From the NCBI RefSeq assembly GCF_000702625.1, contig NZ_JNIS01000001.1, forward strand, positions 2,112,001-2,176,000: 64,000 nt of DNA, written 5' to 3'. A model generated the notes under the pieces. The model did no database searches. It had not been told where the DNA came from and saw only the letters and a program-made list of their open reading frames with translations. How positions within the stretch are numbered: position 1 is the first letter of the stretch; each line of letters begins with the position of its first letter. The stretch is from Exiguobacterium oxidotolerans JCM 12280 (GTDB lineage: Bacteria; Bacillota; Bacilli; Exiguobacteriales; Exiguobacteriaceae). Below, in pieces: positions 38,605 through 46,931 of the stretch. Both the position numbers and the translations under genes were made by a program.

Positions 38605-39045
38605 ATGACTAAAACAATTCTTACTTCACGCGCGGCGGCAGTAGGGGGCCGTGATGGAAAAGTCTCTTCTGACGATAACGTCATTAATTTAGATTTAGTA
38701 ATGCCTGGTACAAAAGGTAAAGAAGATATTCCGACATCAAACCCAGAGCAACTATTCGCGGCAGGATACGCGGCATGTTTCGATGGTGCATATAACTTAA
38801 TGGCACGCCAAGCAAAAAAACGTGTCGAAACACGGACGAACTCAGAAGTGAGTCTTTTACAAGACGAAGCAGATAACGGCGTTAAGATCGCAGCGAAACT
38901 CGTTGTAGAAGTCGTTGGCGTTTCGCAAGAAGAAGCAGAAGAGTTACTTGAAAAAGCACACGGTTTCTGCCCATATTCTAAAGCAACGCGCGGTAACATC
39001 GATGTCGATTTATCTGTTAAAGTAGTCGACGCACTTAGCGAATAA
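38605..39045 (+). CDS. ohr: Organic hydroperoxide resistance protein (Ohr/OsmC family)
   Basis: The 146-aa protein has the two catalytic cysteines in the Ohr contexts, AAGYAACFDGAYN near residue 53 and HGFCPYSKATRGN near 118. Ohr reduces organic hydroperoxides using lipoylated protein thiols. AAAGGGG precedes ATG. It heads a run of three closely spaced genes (small acidic protein, DJ-1-like protein), all plausibly stress related. No ohrR regulator is in view. Confidence 0.93.
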   Translation: MTKTILTSRAAAVGGRDGKVSSDDNVINLDLVMPGTKGKEDIPTSNPEQLFAAGYAACFDGAYNLMARQAKKRVETRTNSEVSLLQDEADNGVKIAAKLVVEVVGVSQEEAEELLEKAHGFCPYSKATRGNIDVDLSVKVVDALSE

Positions 39046-39069
39046 GTTTTCGTAGCGGAGGGGTTCATA

Positions 39070-39231
39070 ATGGCACATGAAACGGATCGTTCACGTGAGT
39101 TATTAGAAAATGAACAGAAGCGTTTGACGGAACAAGAACGTGAATTATCGCCAGAACAACAAGAAGAGATTCTTAAAGGCAAAGAACAAATGCCGGATGA
39201 TCCAGCTATAGCAAGAGAACAAGGTAACTGA
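39070..39231 (+). CDS. Small charged hypothetical protein, 53 aa
   Basis: ATG follows GGAGGGG by 8 nt and the gene fits neatly between ohr and the DJ-1-like gene, 24 nt and 25 nt from each. The protein is almost all charged or polar (RELLENEQKRLTEQERELSP, then EEILKGKEQMPDDP), probably one or two helices without hydrophobic core, like other small stress-induced hydrophilic proteins. Function is not known. Confidence 0.75.
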   Translation: MAHETDRSRELLENEQKRLTEQERELSPEQQEEILKGKEQMPDDPAIAREQGN

Positions 39232-39256
39232 TTTTATAACTTGGGGGATGATTTTA

Positions 39257-39769
39257 ATGGGTAAAAAAGTAGCAGTTGTACTCGCGAACCACTTTGAAGA
39301 TGTCGAGTTCACAGGACCAGTCGACGCATTAAAAGAGGCAGGTCATGAAGTGACAGTCATCGGTTCAGAAAAAGGCGCAGAACTCGTCGGTAAACAAGAG
39401 GAAGCAAAAGTCACGGTTGATGTAACGATTGATCAAACATCGCCGGCAGACTATGATGCGCTGTTGATTCCGGGCGGATTCTCACCAGATTTATTACGTG
39501 AAGACGACCGTTTTGTCTCTTTCGTAGAAGAGTTCGATATGTCGAAGAAACCGGTCTTTGCGATTTGTCATGGTCCACAATTGATGATTAACGCTAAAAT
39601 CGTTAAGGGACGCAAGATGACAGGATACAAATCAATCCGGGTCGATTTAGAGAATGCTGGGGTTGATTTTGAAGACACTGAAGTCGTCGTTGATGATAAT
39701 TTCGTCTCAAGTCGTCAACCAGATGATATTCCGGCGTTCAACCGTGAAATGTTAGCGAAACTCGCATAA
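39257..39769 (+). CDS. DJ-1/PfpI family protein (type 1 glutamine amidotransferase-like)
   Basis: The 170-aa protein has KVAVVLANHFEDVEFTGPVD with the family Glu, DALLIPGGFSPDLLR, and the nucleophile elbow AICHGPQ. Relatives act as general stress proteins, deglycases or proteases; the exact activity here is open. GGGGGA is 8 nt before ATG 39257. It ends the ohr cluster and is followed by a strong terminator. Confidence 0.9.
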   Translation: MGKKVAVVLANHFEDVEFTGPVDALKEAGHEVTVIGSEKGAELVGKQEEAKVTVDVTIDQTSPADYDALLIPGGFSPDLLREDDRFVSFVEEFDMSKKPVFAICHGPQLMINAKIVKGRKMTGYKSIRVDLENAGVDFEDTEVVVDDNFVSSRQPDDIPAFNREMLAKLA

Positions 39770-39778
39770 GTTCATGCA

Positions 39779-39818
39779 AAATAAATCCCCTTCACAGGTC
39801 GTGAAGGGGATTTATTTT
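39779..39818 (+). terminator. Bidirectional terminator after the DJ-1-like gene
   Basis: AAATAAATCCCCTTCAC pairs with GTGAAGGGGATTTATTT around AGGTC; T-runs on both strands serve both convergent genes. Confidence 0.88.
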
Positions 39819-39822
39819 TGCG

Positions 39823-40230
39823 TTAAGCGTTTGGATAATCGCAAAGCTCAGTGATGACCCCGTGCGAATGCCTCGGATTCATGTAAATTAAACGACGGCC
39901 AAAAGGCGTTGACCGGTACGTATCTTCGAGGAACGTAAGTCCCTGTTCTTTTGCATCGAGAATCGCTTGATCTAAATCGTCAACGCGGTAGGCGATGTGA
40001 TGTACCCCTTTACCACGTTGTTTTAAGAAACGAGCAATGGGGCTGTCAGCGCTTGTTGGTGTCAGTAGTTCAATATGTGCATCTTCAAATTCAATGACAG
40101 CGATATTCGAAGCCACGCCTGGAGCGGGATTTGAATATTCACGGACTAATTTCCCGCCTAAAATTGTTGTATAAAAAGTAATGGCTTCTTGCATATCACG
40201 GACGGCAATACCAGTATGATCAAGTTTCAC
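39823..40230 (-). CDS. Methylmalonyl-CoA epimerase-like VOC family protein
   Basis: The 135-aa protein has two beta-alpha-beta-beta-beta modules with metal ligands in LDHTGIAV, HIELL, GVHHIAYRV and VITELC, the order seen in methylmalonyl-CoA epimerase. That enzyme interconverts the R and S forms of methylmalonyl-CoA. No mutase or carboxylase genes are adjacent, so other VOC activities remain possible. GTG start with GGAGG 7 nt ahead. Confidence 0.83.
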   Translation of the reverse strand: MKLDHTGIAVRDMQEAITFYTTILGGKLVREYSNPAPGVASNIAVIEFEDAHIELLTPTSADSPIARFLKQRGKGVHHIAYRVDDLDQAILDAKEQGLTFLEDTYRSTPFGRRLIYMNPRHSHGVITELCDYPNA

Positions 40231-40348
40231 TATAATTCCTCCCTTACACCACTAGTGTGACAAAACTTCCCTCGAGGTGCAATGCGCAGGCATCTTCACT
40301 AAAAGATTTTCAACGTATTACATAATTAACCAACAAACTTATACAAAA

Positions 40349-40393
40349 TGAAATCTCACTGAAATATAATAGAGGCAAAATGAATGCTATAAT
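40349..40393 (+). promoter_or_regulatory. Direct-repeat box and -10 of the first M23 gene
   Basis: TGAAAT-N5-TGAAAT (40349-40365) resembles a WalR-type direct repeat (TGTWAH-N5-TGTWAH). An extended -10, TGCTATAAT, ends at 40393; another TATAAT overlaps the second repeat at 40365. The gene class fits WalR control; the regulator is inferred. Confidence 0.5.
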
Positions 40394-40490
40394 CAAAAAC
40401 GTTCTTATAAATTTTAAACATTAAAATGAAATTTAAATAAAGCATACTTTTGACTACAATAAAATTATAGAGAAAAAGAGGGAATACTAC

Positions 40491-41963
40491 ATGAAAAAAA
40501 CGTTCGCGTCGCTCATCGTTTCCGCACTTGTCCTTTCATCAACTCCTCATTTTGCATCAGCAGATGATTTAAGTGAACAAAAAGCCAAAAACGAACAAAA
40601 GCAACAAGAAAACCAAAATACACAAAAAAATCTTGAGTCTTCTGTGAATCACGAAGGTGAGAAGATTTCGAAGACACAACAAGAAGTGAATCGTTTAGAC
40701 GAAGCATTAAATGAAAAAATGTTTGCCGTCGAAGCAAAAGATCGTCAAATCAAGGCGACAGAAGCTGAAATCGTTGAACTCGGTAAACAAATCGAGAAGT
40801 ATAAAGCAAAATTAAAACGCCAAGAAGCATTGTTAGGTGACCGTTTACGTGTCATGCAGGAAAACGATGGTAACTCAATCAAATGGGAAGAAGTCATCTT
40901 TGGTTCAAAAGATGTCGGCGATCTTGTCAGCCGTGTGTTAGCCGGAAAATCCATTTCGCAACAAGATGATAAGATGATTACGGATTACCGCAATACACAA
41001 AAAAAATTAGCAAATGCTCAACAAGAGTTAAAAGATAAAAAAGTAAAACTTGTGACAGAGAAAAAAGAATTAAAACGTCAGCAAGCAGAACTTGAACAGC
41101 AAATCAGTGAACGAAACAAACGCATTAAAGAACTTAAGAAGCAAAAAAAGAAATTTGAGACACAGTTGATGGACGCGAAGGAAGTTCAACAAATCTTGAT
41201 TGCGCAAGAAAAAGCAATCGCGGCAGAAAAAGCGGCACGTGAACGTGAAGCACGGATTGAAAAAGAGCGCAAGGCACAAGAAGCACGAGAAGCAAAAGCT
41301 CGTGCTGAAGCTCAAGCGGCACAAGCAGCAGCCGATCAGGCAGCGGCAGAAAAGGCAGCAGCTGAGCAAGCAGCAGCAGAAAAAGCGGCAGCCGAGCAAG
41401 CAGCAAAACAAGCAGCTCGTCAAAAAGCAACAACGAATTCAACAAAACAATCAACACCGGCACCAGCGCCGGTAGCACCAAAACCAGCGCCGGTAGCACC
41501 AAAACCAGCACCAGTAGCACCGAAGCCAACTCCGGCTCCAGCTGCATCTTCAGCATTGTTCATTCATCCGACAAGTGGTGCGACTACACAAGGATACGGC
41601 TCAGCAAGTGGTGAAAATGGATACGGATTCCATAATGGCATCGACTTTGGTGCACCGGTTGGAACACCAATCGTCGCAGCAGCAACAGGAACTGTCATTA
41701 CGGCTTCTAGCAGTGGTCCTTACGGGAATCACATTATGATTGCTCACCAATTGAACGGAAAAACGTATACGACGGTTTACGCACACATGAGTTCATTGAA
41801 TGCGCGTGCAGGACAACGTGTCAGCCAGGGACAACAAATCGGTGCACTTGGTAGCACGGGTAACTCGACTGGACCACACTTACACTTCGAAATTCATGTC
41901 GGCGGGTATATCTACAGTGGAACAGGCCCTGCAAATAGTGTTAATCCTATGTCAATGTTATAA
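40491..41963 (+). CDS. Peptidoglycan hydrolase: signal peptide, coiled coil, M23 endopeptidase (first of a tandem pair)
   Basis: A signal peptide (SALVLSSTPHFASA) precedes a long coiled coil (about residues 25-300, PcsB/CwlO-like), an Ala/Glu/Lys repeat region, a Pro-Ala linker with three copies of APVAPKP, and an M23 domain with HNGIDF, YAHM and HLHFE zinc/catalytic motifs. It should cut peptide cross-bridges in the wall, with the coiled coil as autoinhibitory or FtsEX-type regulatory region. AAAGAGGG precedes ATG. It is a close paralogue of the next gene. Confidence 0.93.
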   Translation: MKKTFASLIVSALVLSSTPHFASADDLSEQKAKNEQKQQENQNTQKNLESSVNHEGEKISKTQQEVNRLDEALNEKMFAVEAKDRQIKATEAEIVELGKQIEKYKAKLKRQEALLGDRLRVMQENDGNSIKWEEVIFGSKDVGDLVSRVLAGKSISQQDDKMITDYRNTQKKLANAQQELKDKKVKLVTEKKELKRQQAELEQQISERNKRIKELKKQKKKFETQLMDAKEVQQILIAQEKAIAAEKAAREREARIEKERKAQEAREAKARAEAQAAQAAADQAAAEKAAAEQAAAEKAAAEQAAKQAARQKATTNSTKQSTPAPAPVAPKPAPVAPKPAPVAPKPTPAPAASSALFIHPTSGATTQGYGSASGENGYGFHNGIDFGAPVGTPIVAAATGTVITASSSGPYGNHIMIAHQLNGKTYTTVYAHMSSLNARAGQRVSQGQQIGALGSTGNSTGPHLHFEIHVGGYIYSGTGPANSVNPMSML

Positions 41964-41968
41964 AATCG

Positions 41969-42004
41969 TAAAAGAACTGCTACATTGTAGCGGTTCTTTT
42001 TTTG
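41969..42004 (+). terminator. Terminator after the first M23 gene
   Basis: AAAGAACTGCTACA pairs with TGTAGCGGTTCTTT (one G:U) around TT, then a T-run. Confidence 0.85.
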
Positions 42005-42051
42005 TACAGCTTAAATAATTAGTTGTTATATTACAAAATAACGTTTTCATT

Positions 42052-42096
42052 TGAAACGTAAATGAAATTTTTCTGAAACTATTACGATGCTATAAT
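42052..42096 (+). promoter_or_regulatory. Triple direct-repeat box and -10 of the second M23 gene
   Basis: TGAAAC, TGAAAT and TGAAAC start at 42052, 42063 and 42074, an exact 11-bp period. The extended -10 TGCTATAAT ends at 42096, with no good -35, as expected for activator-dependent transcription. Confidence 0.6.
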
Positions 42097-42167
42097 CAAT
42101 TTCAGATAGTTTTACTACGAAACATGACTTCAAAAATCGAATTCATACATAAGCGAGGAACTCACAT

Positions 42168-43454
42168 ATGCTAAAAAAGTTATTTTCTACCGTACTATTA
42201 GGGACGTTATTATTGACGAACACCCCAATCACTCAAGCGGCTACAATTAAAGAAAAGAAAGCAGATAATGCAGCTGAGCAACGTAAGCTAGAAAAATCAA
42301 TCAAAAAACAAGAATCTAAAATTTCAAAAGAGCAGCGTCAAATCAATGTGATTGATGCAGCAATCAATGAAAATATTTTCCGTGTCTCGGAAAAAAATAA
42401 ACAGATTCGTCAGTTGAATGAACGAATCGAAGAGCTTGAGGCAGACATTATTCATTATGAAGAAATGTTGAAACGCCAGGAAGAGCTGTTAGGAGACCGT
42501 CTTCGTGTGCTTCAAGAAAATGATGGAAATTCTATTAAATGGGAAGAAGTCATTTTTGGTTCGAAAGACCTTGGTGATCTCTTTAGTCGTGTGATGGCAG
42601 GGAAAAAAATTGCTGAACAAGATGACAAGATGATTTCTGCTTATCTTGAAACGCAAAAAAAATTAGCGGATGCTAAAGCGACGCTCGTGGATAAAAAGGA
42701 AGAGCGAGTGAAAGAAAAAGAAGCCCTTTTAGTTCAAAAAAAGGAACTCAAACAGCAAATGAAAGCACGTAGTGCAACCTTAAAAAAATTACGTCAAGGT
42801 AAAACAAAATTTACGACAAAACTTCTGAATGCAAAAGAACTTCAAGCGACATTAGAAGCGCAAGAACGTGCGATTGCGGCAGCGAAGGCAGCAGCGAAGG
42901 CAGCAGCTAAAGCAGCAGCGGAAAAGGCAGCAGCTGAAAAAGCGGCAGCGGAAAAGGCGGCGAAAGCGGCAAAATCAAACAGCAAGAAGACGTCTGATGA
43001 GATTGTAAGTGCTACGCCAGTCGCTAGTGTTCCGAGCGGTTCGGCGCAGTTCGTTCGCCCGGCTTCAGGAAGTGTTTCACAAGGATTCGGACCAGCAAGT
43101 GGTGCGAATGGGTATACTTTCCATAACGGTGTCGACTTTAGAGGGTCAGTCGGATCATCAATCGTCGCAGCAGCTTCAGGAACGGTCATCACAGCAGGAA
43201 GTGGTGGGCCGTACGGAAATCATGTCATGATTTCACATTTCTTGAATGGAAAAGTGTACACAACAGTTTACGCGCACATGAATTCATTGTCAGTTCATGC
43301 GGGGCAAACAGTCTCACAAGGACAACAAATCGGTACGCTCGGAAATACGGGAAACTCGACAGGGGCACATCTTCATTTTGAGTTGCATATTGGTGGTTAC
43401 CAATACAGTGCGACAGGACCAGCCAATACAGTTAATCCATTAGCGTACTTATAA
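42168..43454 (+). CDS. Peptidoglycan hydrolase: signal peptide, coiled coil, M23 endopeptidase (second of a tandem pair)
   Basis: The 428-aa protein has the same layout as its upstream neighbour: signal peptide (LLLTNTPITQAA), coiled coil including the shared block RLRVLQENDGNSIKWEEVIF, an Ala-rich AAAKAAAEKAA stretch, and M23 with HNGVDF, YAHM and HLHFE. It lacks the APVAPKP linker. The pair arose by tandem duplication and diverged. Own promoter region and terminator suggest independent expression. AAGCGAGG lies ahead of ATG. Confidence 0.93.
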   Translation: MLKKLFSTVLLGTLLLTNTPITQAATIKEKKADNAAEQRKLEKSIKKQESKISKEQRQINVIDAAINENIFRVSEKNKQIRQLNERIEELEADIIHYEEMLKRQEELLGDRLRVLQENDGNSIKWEEVIFGSKDLGDLFSRVMAGKKIAEQDDKMISAYLETQKKLADAKATLVDKKEERVKEKEALLVQKKELKQQMKARSATLKKLRQGKTKFTTKLLNAKELQATLEAQERAIAAAKAAAKAAAKAAAEKAAAEKAAAEKAAKAAKSNSKKTSDEIVSATPVASVPSGSAQFVRPASGSVSQGFGPASGANGYTFHNGVDFRGSVGSSIVAAASGTVITAGSGGPYGNHVMISHFLNGKVYTTVYAHMNSLSVHAGQTVSQGQQIGTLGNTGNSTGAHLHFELHIGGYQYSATGPANTVNPLAYL

Positions 43455-43455
43455 A

Positions 43456-43481
43456 AACGAGCTTCGGCTCGTTTTTTTTAT
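43456..43481 (+). terminator. Terminator after the second M23 gene
   Basis: AACGAGC and GCTCGTT pair around TTCG-type turn and eight T follow. Confidence 0.83.
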
Positions 43482-43520
43482 GACGCTATGCTACAGTGAA
43501 AGGGAAATTTAAATCATGAG

Positions 43521-43614
43521 CAACTAGGGGAGCTGGAGGAATCTGGCTGAGAGGAAAACCATTCTGTTTTCGACCCTATCACCTGATCTGGATAATACCA
43601 GCGTAGGAAAGTTG
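43521..43614 (+). promoter_or_regulatory. TPP riboswitch (THI element)
   Basis: P1 pairs CAACT (43521) with AGTTG (43610). The conserved blocks GGGGAGCTGG, GGCTGAGAGG, ACCCTATCACCTGATCTGG and ATAATACCAGCGTAGGAAA are present in order. It senses thiamine diphosphate and controls the thi operon downstream. Confidence 0.97.
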
Positions 43615-43659
43615 AGATCGAAGACATGAATAAGTGACCACACTCGTTGGTTTTTCATG

Positions 43660-43697
43660 GCGTCGTCTGCTTTTTTACAGCGGACGGCGCTTTTTTT
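43660..43697 (+). terminator. Terminator of the TPP riboswitch
   Basis: GCGTCGTCTGC and GCGGACGGCGC pair around a T-rich loop and seven T follow; it is the likely expression platform that ends transcription when TPP is bound. Confidence 0.85.
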
Positions 43698-43742
43698 CGT
43701 TCCGCTTTCTCCTTGTGCTCTCATAGAAAGTGAGGTCTATCG

Positions 43743-44555
43743 ATGAAACATGTACTGACGATTGCTGGATCAGACTCTAGTGGTGGAGCTGGAATTCAAG
43801 CCGACTTAAAAACTTTTTCTGCTCTTGGGGTTTACGGGATGAGTGTAATTACTGCCATCACAGCGCAAAATACGTTAGGCGTACAAGCAGTTGAAGATGT
43901 ATCACCAACGCTTGTCGAAGCCCAGTTGAACTCGATTTTTAGCGATATTCGTGTAGATGCCGTTAAAATTGGGATGGTCTCGAATGAAAAAACGATTCAA
44001 GTTATTGCGAAATGTTTGAAGCATTATAAGGGACCGGTCGTTTTAGACCCCGTGATGGTCGCAAAAGGGGGGCATGCCCTGTTAAAGGAACATGCTGAAC
44101 AAGCATTAATGGAGCACTTGATGCCGCTTGCAACCGTGACGACCCCGAATATTCCGGAAATGGAACGCATGTTAGGGCAAGCGATTTCGACAGTTGATGA
44201 AATGAAGCTGGCGACGACGGAATTCGCACAAAAACGAGATATCGCTATCTTGTTAAAAGGCGGTCATCTCGAAAGTATTGATGCCTCGGATATTTTATAC
44301 ACGGAAGGGATGTATCATCTGTTTCAAGAGGCACGATTAAAACGCCAGCATACACATGGGACAGGATGTACATTATCTTCCGCGATTGCGGCACGTCTTG
44401 CGCTGGGAGATTCCCTGAAGGATAGCGTGATTTATGCTAAACGGTACGTAACTGAAGCAATCCGGCATGGATTTGCCTTAGGGAACGGAATCGGACCGAC
44501 ACATCACTTTTATGACATTTGGAGGGAAACGGATGCTTACAACCATTCACGATAA
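43743..44555 (+). CDS. thiD: Hydroxymethylpyrimidine/phosphomethylpyrimidine kinase
   Basis: The 270-aa ribokinase-fold protein begins LTIAGSDSSGGAGIQADLKT and has VLDPVMVAKGG and the anion-hole THGTGCTLSSAIAA. It phosphorylates HMP and HMP-P to HMP-PP for thiamine synthesis. First gene after the TPP riboswitch; it overlaps thiM by 23 bp. GTGAGGT precedes ATG. Family length is normal. Confidence 0.95.
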   Translation: MKHVLTIAGSDSSGGAGIQADLKTFSALGVYGMSVITAITAQNTLGVQAVEDVSPTLVEAQLNSIFSDIRVDAVKIGMVSNEKTIQVIAKCLKHYKGPVVLDPVMVAKGGHALLKEHAEQALMEHLMPLATVTTPNIPEMERMLGQAISTVDEMKLATTEFAQKRDIAILLKGGHLESIDASDILYTEGMYHLFQEARLKRQHTHGTGCTLSSAIAARLALGDSLKDSVIYAKRYVTEAIRHGFALGNGIGPTHHFYDIWRETDAYNHSR

Positions 44556-45303
44556 AAAACCATTAATTCATCATTTAACGAATGCGGTCACGATTAATGA
44601 GTGTGCCAATATGACCCTTGCGCTCGGGGGTTCACCTGTCATGGCTGAAGATATCCTAGAAGTCGAAGAAATGGTTGGACATGCAGATGCTGTCGTTATC
44701 AATATCGGGACACTGAACGCAGCTTCACGAGCGTCGCAATTGTTGGCAGGTCAAACGGCTAACCGATTGAAGAAACCGATTATTTTAGATCCAGTCGGAA
44801 TGGGGGCGACTACACTTCGGACACAATTCACAAAAGAGTTACTCGAAGCAATTCATTTTACGGTCATTAAGGGGAACGTCTCTGAAATCAAGACGCTCAT
44901 CGGTCAAGTCGGACGTTCTAAAGGAGTCGATGTCGCTTCAGGAGAGACATTAGATTTTCAAGTCGTCCATGAGTTTGCTGGACGGCTCGGGACGACTCTC
45001 GTCGTAACGGGACCAGTTGATTTCATTACAGACGGCAAGCGACAAGTAAAACTAACCGTAGGAACGCCACGACTCGGATACATTACAGGGACCGGTTGCA
45101 TGACGGCATCGCTCATCGGAACCTTACTTGGAGCAGGGTATGATGCATTCGAAGCAGCGACCTATGGGACGTATTTAATGGGAAAAGCGGGTGAAGTCGC
45201 AGATGAAGCAGCGGGACTCGGTGATTTCCGGATGGGGTTGTTCAACGCAATCAGCTTAACTACAGAAGAAAGTTTGAAAGGGGTATTGACCAGTGGAGAA
45301 TGA
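44533..45303 (+). CDS. thiM: Hydroxyethylthiazole kinase
   Basis: The 256-aa protein has PLIHHLTNAVTINECANMTL, LDPVGMGATTLRT and ITGTGCMTASLIG, the ThiM hallmarks. It salvages hydroxyethylthiazole by phosphorylation. ATG 44533 follows GGAGGG by 6 nt inside the end of thiD, giving translational coupling. With ThiD and ThiE it makes a pyrimidine/thiazole salvage pathway; thiazole synthesis genes are not seen here. Confidence 0.95.
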   Translation: MLTTIHDKKPLIHHLTNAVTINECANMTLALGGSPVMAEDILEVEEMVGHADAVVINIGTLNAASRASQLLAGQTANRLKKPIILDPVGMGATTLRTQFTKELLEAIHFTVIKGNVSEIKTLIGQVGRSKGVDVASGETLDFQVVHEFAGRLGTTLVVTGPVDFITDGKRQVKLTVGTPRLGYITGTGCMTASLIGTLLGAGYDAFEAATYGTYLMGKAGEVADEAAGLGDFRMGLFNAISLTTEESLKGVLTSGE

Positions 45304-45931
45304 TTACACGGTTTATGCGGTAACAGATCGGCGCTTTCACCCGGACGTTGCCTTGATTGATGCGGTCGAAGCAGCAATAAAAGGTGGCGCGACGATGGTC
45401 CAGCTTCGTGAAAAACAGGCGCAAGGGAAAGAATTTCTCGAACAAGCGAGCGACTTGAAGAAAATGATGTCTCGTTACGGCGTCCCACTCATCATCAATG
45501 ACCGGATTGATATCGCACAAATCGTCGGTGCAGGTCTGCATATCGGGCAAGAGGACATCCCTTTGCGGGAGGCACGTAAGCTGTTACCGGAAGCCACGAT
45601 TGGGGTTTCTGTCTCGACCGTTGAACAGGCGATCGAAGCAGAGCAAGACGGGGCAACTTATCTTGGCGTAGGGTCACTCTATCCAACGGCGACAAAAAAC
45701 GATGCGAGTCAGATGACAAACGAAACACTCCGGGCGATTCGCCGGGCTGTTTCCCTTCCGCTCGTCGGAATTGGTGGAATCACACATCATGTGGTGCCCG
45801 ACTTATTCGAGATGCTTGAAGGATATGCTGTCGTCTCTGCCTTATTCGCAGCACCAGATATTGAACGTGCGGCACGAGAGTTCAAGGAGGCGGTTCAGAC
45901 TGCGCGTCAAATAGTATCAGACCGGGTATAA
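45293..45931 (+). CDS. thiE: Thiamine-phosphate synthase
   Basis: The 212-aa TIM-barrel protein has VTDRRFH, GGATMVQLREK, LIINDRIDIA, LGVGSLYPTATK and LVGIGGITH, typical of ThiE, which joins HMP-PP and thiazole phosphate. GTG 45293 lies in the thiM end (11-bp overlap) after AAAGGGG. It completes the three-gene thiamine salvage operon under the TPP riboswitch. Confidence 0.95.
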   Translation: MENDYTVYAVTDRRFHPDVALIDAVEAAIKGGATMVQLREKQAQGKEFLEQASDLKKMMSRYGVPLIINDRIDIAQIVGAGLHIGQEDIPLREARKLLPEATIGVSVSTVEQAIEAEQDGATYLGVGSLYPTATKNDASQMTNETLRAIRRAVSLPLVGIGGITHHVVPDLFEMLEGYAVVSALFAAPDIERAAREFKEAVQTARQIVSDRV

Positions 45932-45951
45932 TCACTGAAGAGGTGATGCAC

Positions 45952-46389
45952 GTGAAATGGCAGGTCATTCGCTTTCGGGGAGGCTGGATTCGGTATCGCA
46001 TCGAACCACAAATCATTCGAATCGACAATCGCGGAAAGTATCATTTAGGTTGGAAATTGTTTCCCTATCCGAATCGTTATGCATTTGAATTGGCGGTTTT
46101 GTTAAAAAACAAACACCGACAACGATATAAACGGCCGCTGTTGATTAAAACGGCATCCATCGCTACGGAAATCTGGGGCCATACACATCTCGATTTATTT
46201 TATCGGGTGATGTTACAAGTACCGTTACCACGCTTCCTATCGAATCGATATAAGGAGCGATTGCGAAATACAAGTATTATCGATATCGGTGTACGGGCTG
46301 TCGATACTAATCGAATCGTTTGGGATATCGGGAATCGATTAGGGGGATGGGCAGTTTTTCGTACAATCCAAAAAAAGCATCGGAAATGA
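45952..46389 (+). CDS. Hypothetical basic protein, 145 aa
   Basis: The protein is basic, with many Arg, Trp and Tyr (VIRFRGGWIRYRIEPQIIRI, KNKHRQRYKRPLL), and shows no membrane segment or known motif. GTG 45952 follows GAGGTGA by 5 nt; ATG 45946 and GTG 45943 overlap the site. It starts about 20 nt after thiE, so it may be read through from the thi operon. The next gene (CadC-like) uses the same GAGGTGA-N5-GTG start arrangement. Function unknown. Confidence 0.6.
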   Translation: MKWQVIRFRGGWIRYRIEPQIIRIDNRGKYHLGWKLFPYPNRYAFELAVLLKNKHRQRYKRPLLIKTASIATEIWGHTHLDLFYRVMLQVPLPRFLSNRYKERLRNTSIIDIGVRAVDTNRIVWDIGNRLGGWAVFRTIQKKHRK

Positions 46390-46475
46390 ATCTTCACCTC
46401 GCGAATCATCGTAGTCATCTTACTTGCATTTGTTGTTTTAGGATGGTGCAATAGTTTGGAGGAGAGGTGAAGACA

Positions 46476-46841
46476 GTGGAGGCACCACGCTGTGAGACGA
46501 TTGCGATCGATAAAAAACGTGCGACTGAAATTGGTCATGCCGTTGAGAAAATCCCGACGCTTGAGATTGGGAAATTGTTTAAAGTGTTATCAGACGCAAC
46601 GCGTCTACGAATCGCTTATGCATTGACGGTCGAGCAAGAACTGTGTGTTTGTGACGTATCGGCATCAGTTGATTGTTCGATTGCGACGGCTTCGCATCAC
46701 TTAAGAACGTTATTGAAACAAGGTCTCGTCAAATATCGTAAAGAAGGAAAAGTTGTCTATTATTCACTTGATGACCATCATGTCTCGTCGTTAGTTCATT
46801 TGGCAATGGAGCATGTGAATGAAGGAAAGGCTTCTTCTTGA
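46476..46841 (+). CDS. ArsR/SmtB-family metal-sensing repressor (CadC-like)
   Basis: The protein of about 121 aa has the winged-helix ArsR core (LFKVLSDATRLRIAYAL, SIATASHHLRTLLKQGLVKY). The ELCVCDVSA motif on helix 3 plus an N-terminal Cys (APRCET) form the alpha3N thiol site of CadC, which senses cadmium, lead or zinc. No CadA efflux ATPase is adjacent, so the target gene is elsewhere or the regulator acts on its neighbours. GTG 46467 and 46476 are both possible starts; GAGGTGA favours the second. Confidence 0.88.
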   Translation: MEAPRCETIAIDKKRATEIGHAVEKIPTLEIGKLFKVLSDATRLRIAYALTVEQELCVCDVSASVDCSIATASHHLRTLLKQGLVKYRKEGKVVYYSLDDHHVSSLVHLAMEHVNEGKASS

Positions 46842-46850
46842 GAAAAATAT

Positions 46851-46895
46851 AAAAAAACGCACCGCAGTCCGATAAAGAACTGCGGTGCGTTTTTT
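46851..46895. terminator. Bidirectional terminator after the CadC-like gene
   Basis: AAAAAACGCACCGCAGT and ACTGCGGTGCGTTTTTT pair perfectly over 17 bp. Confidence 0.9.
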
Positions 46896-46931
46896 AGCTT
46901 TTTCACGAAGCTAATCGTATGAAACAACAGA

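Noticed and set aside
41200-41556. Long open frames on both strands inside the Ala/Glu/Lys and Pro/Ala repeats of the first M23 gene
   Set aside because: They are by-products of repetitive codons in the real gene; no start signals.
40491-41963. CRISPR-like array from the repeated Pro/Ala codons around 41450-41540
   Set aside because: The repeats are short, in frame and encode the APVAPKP linker of the M23 protein.
42041-42053. cre site at AACGTTTTCA before the second M23 gene
   Set aside because: The left half does not fit the consensus; the TGAAAY repeats explain the region better.
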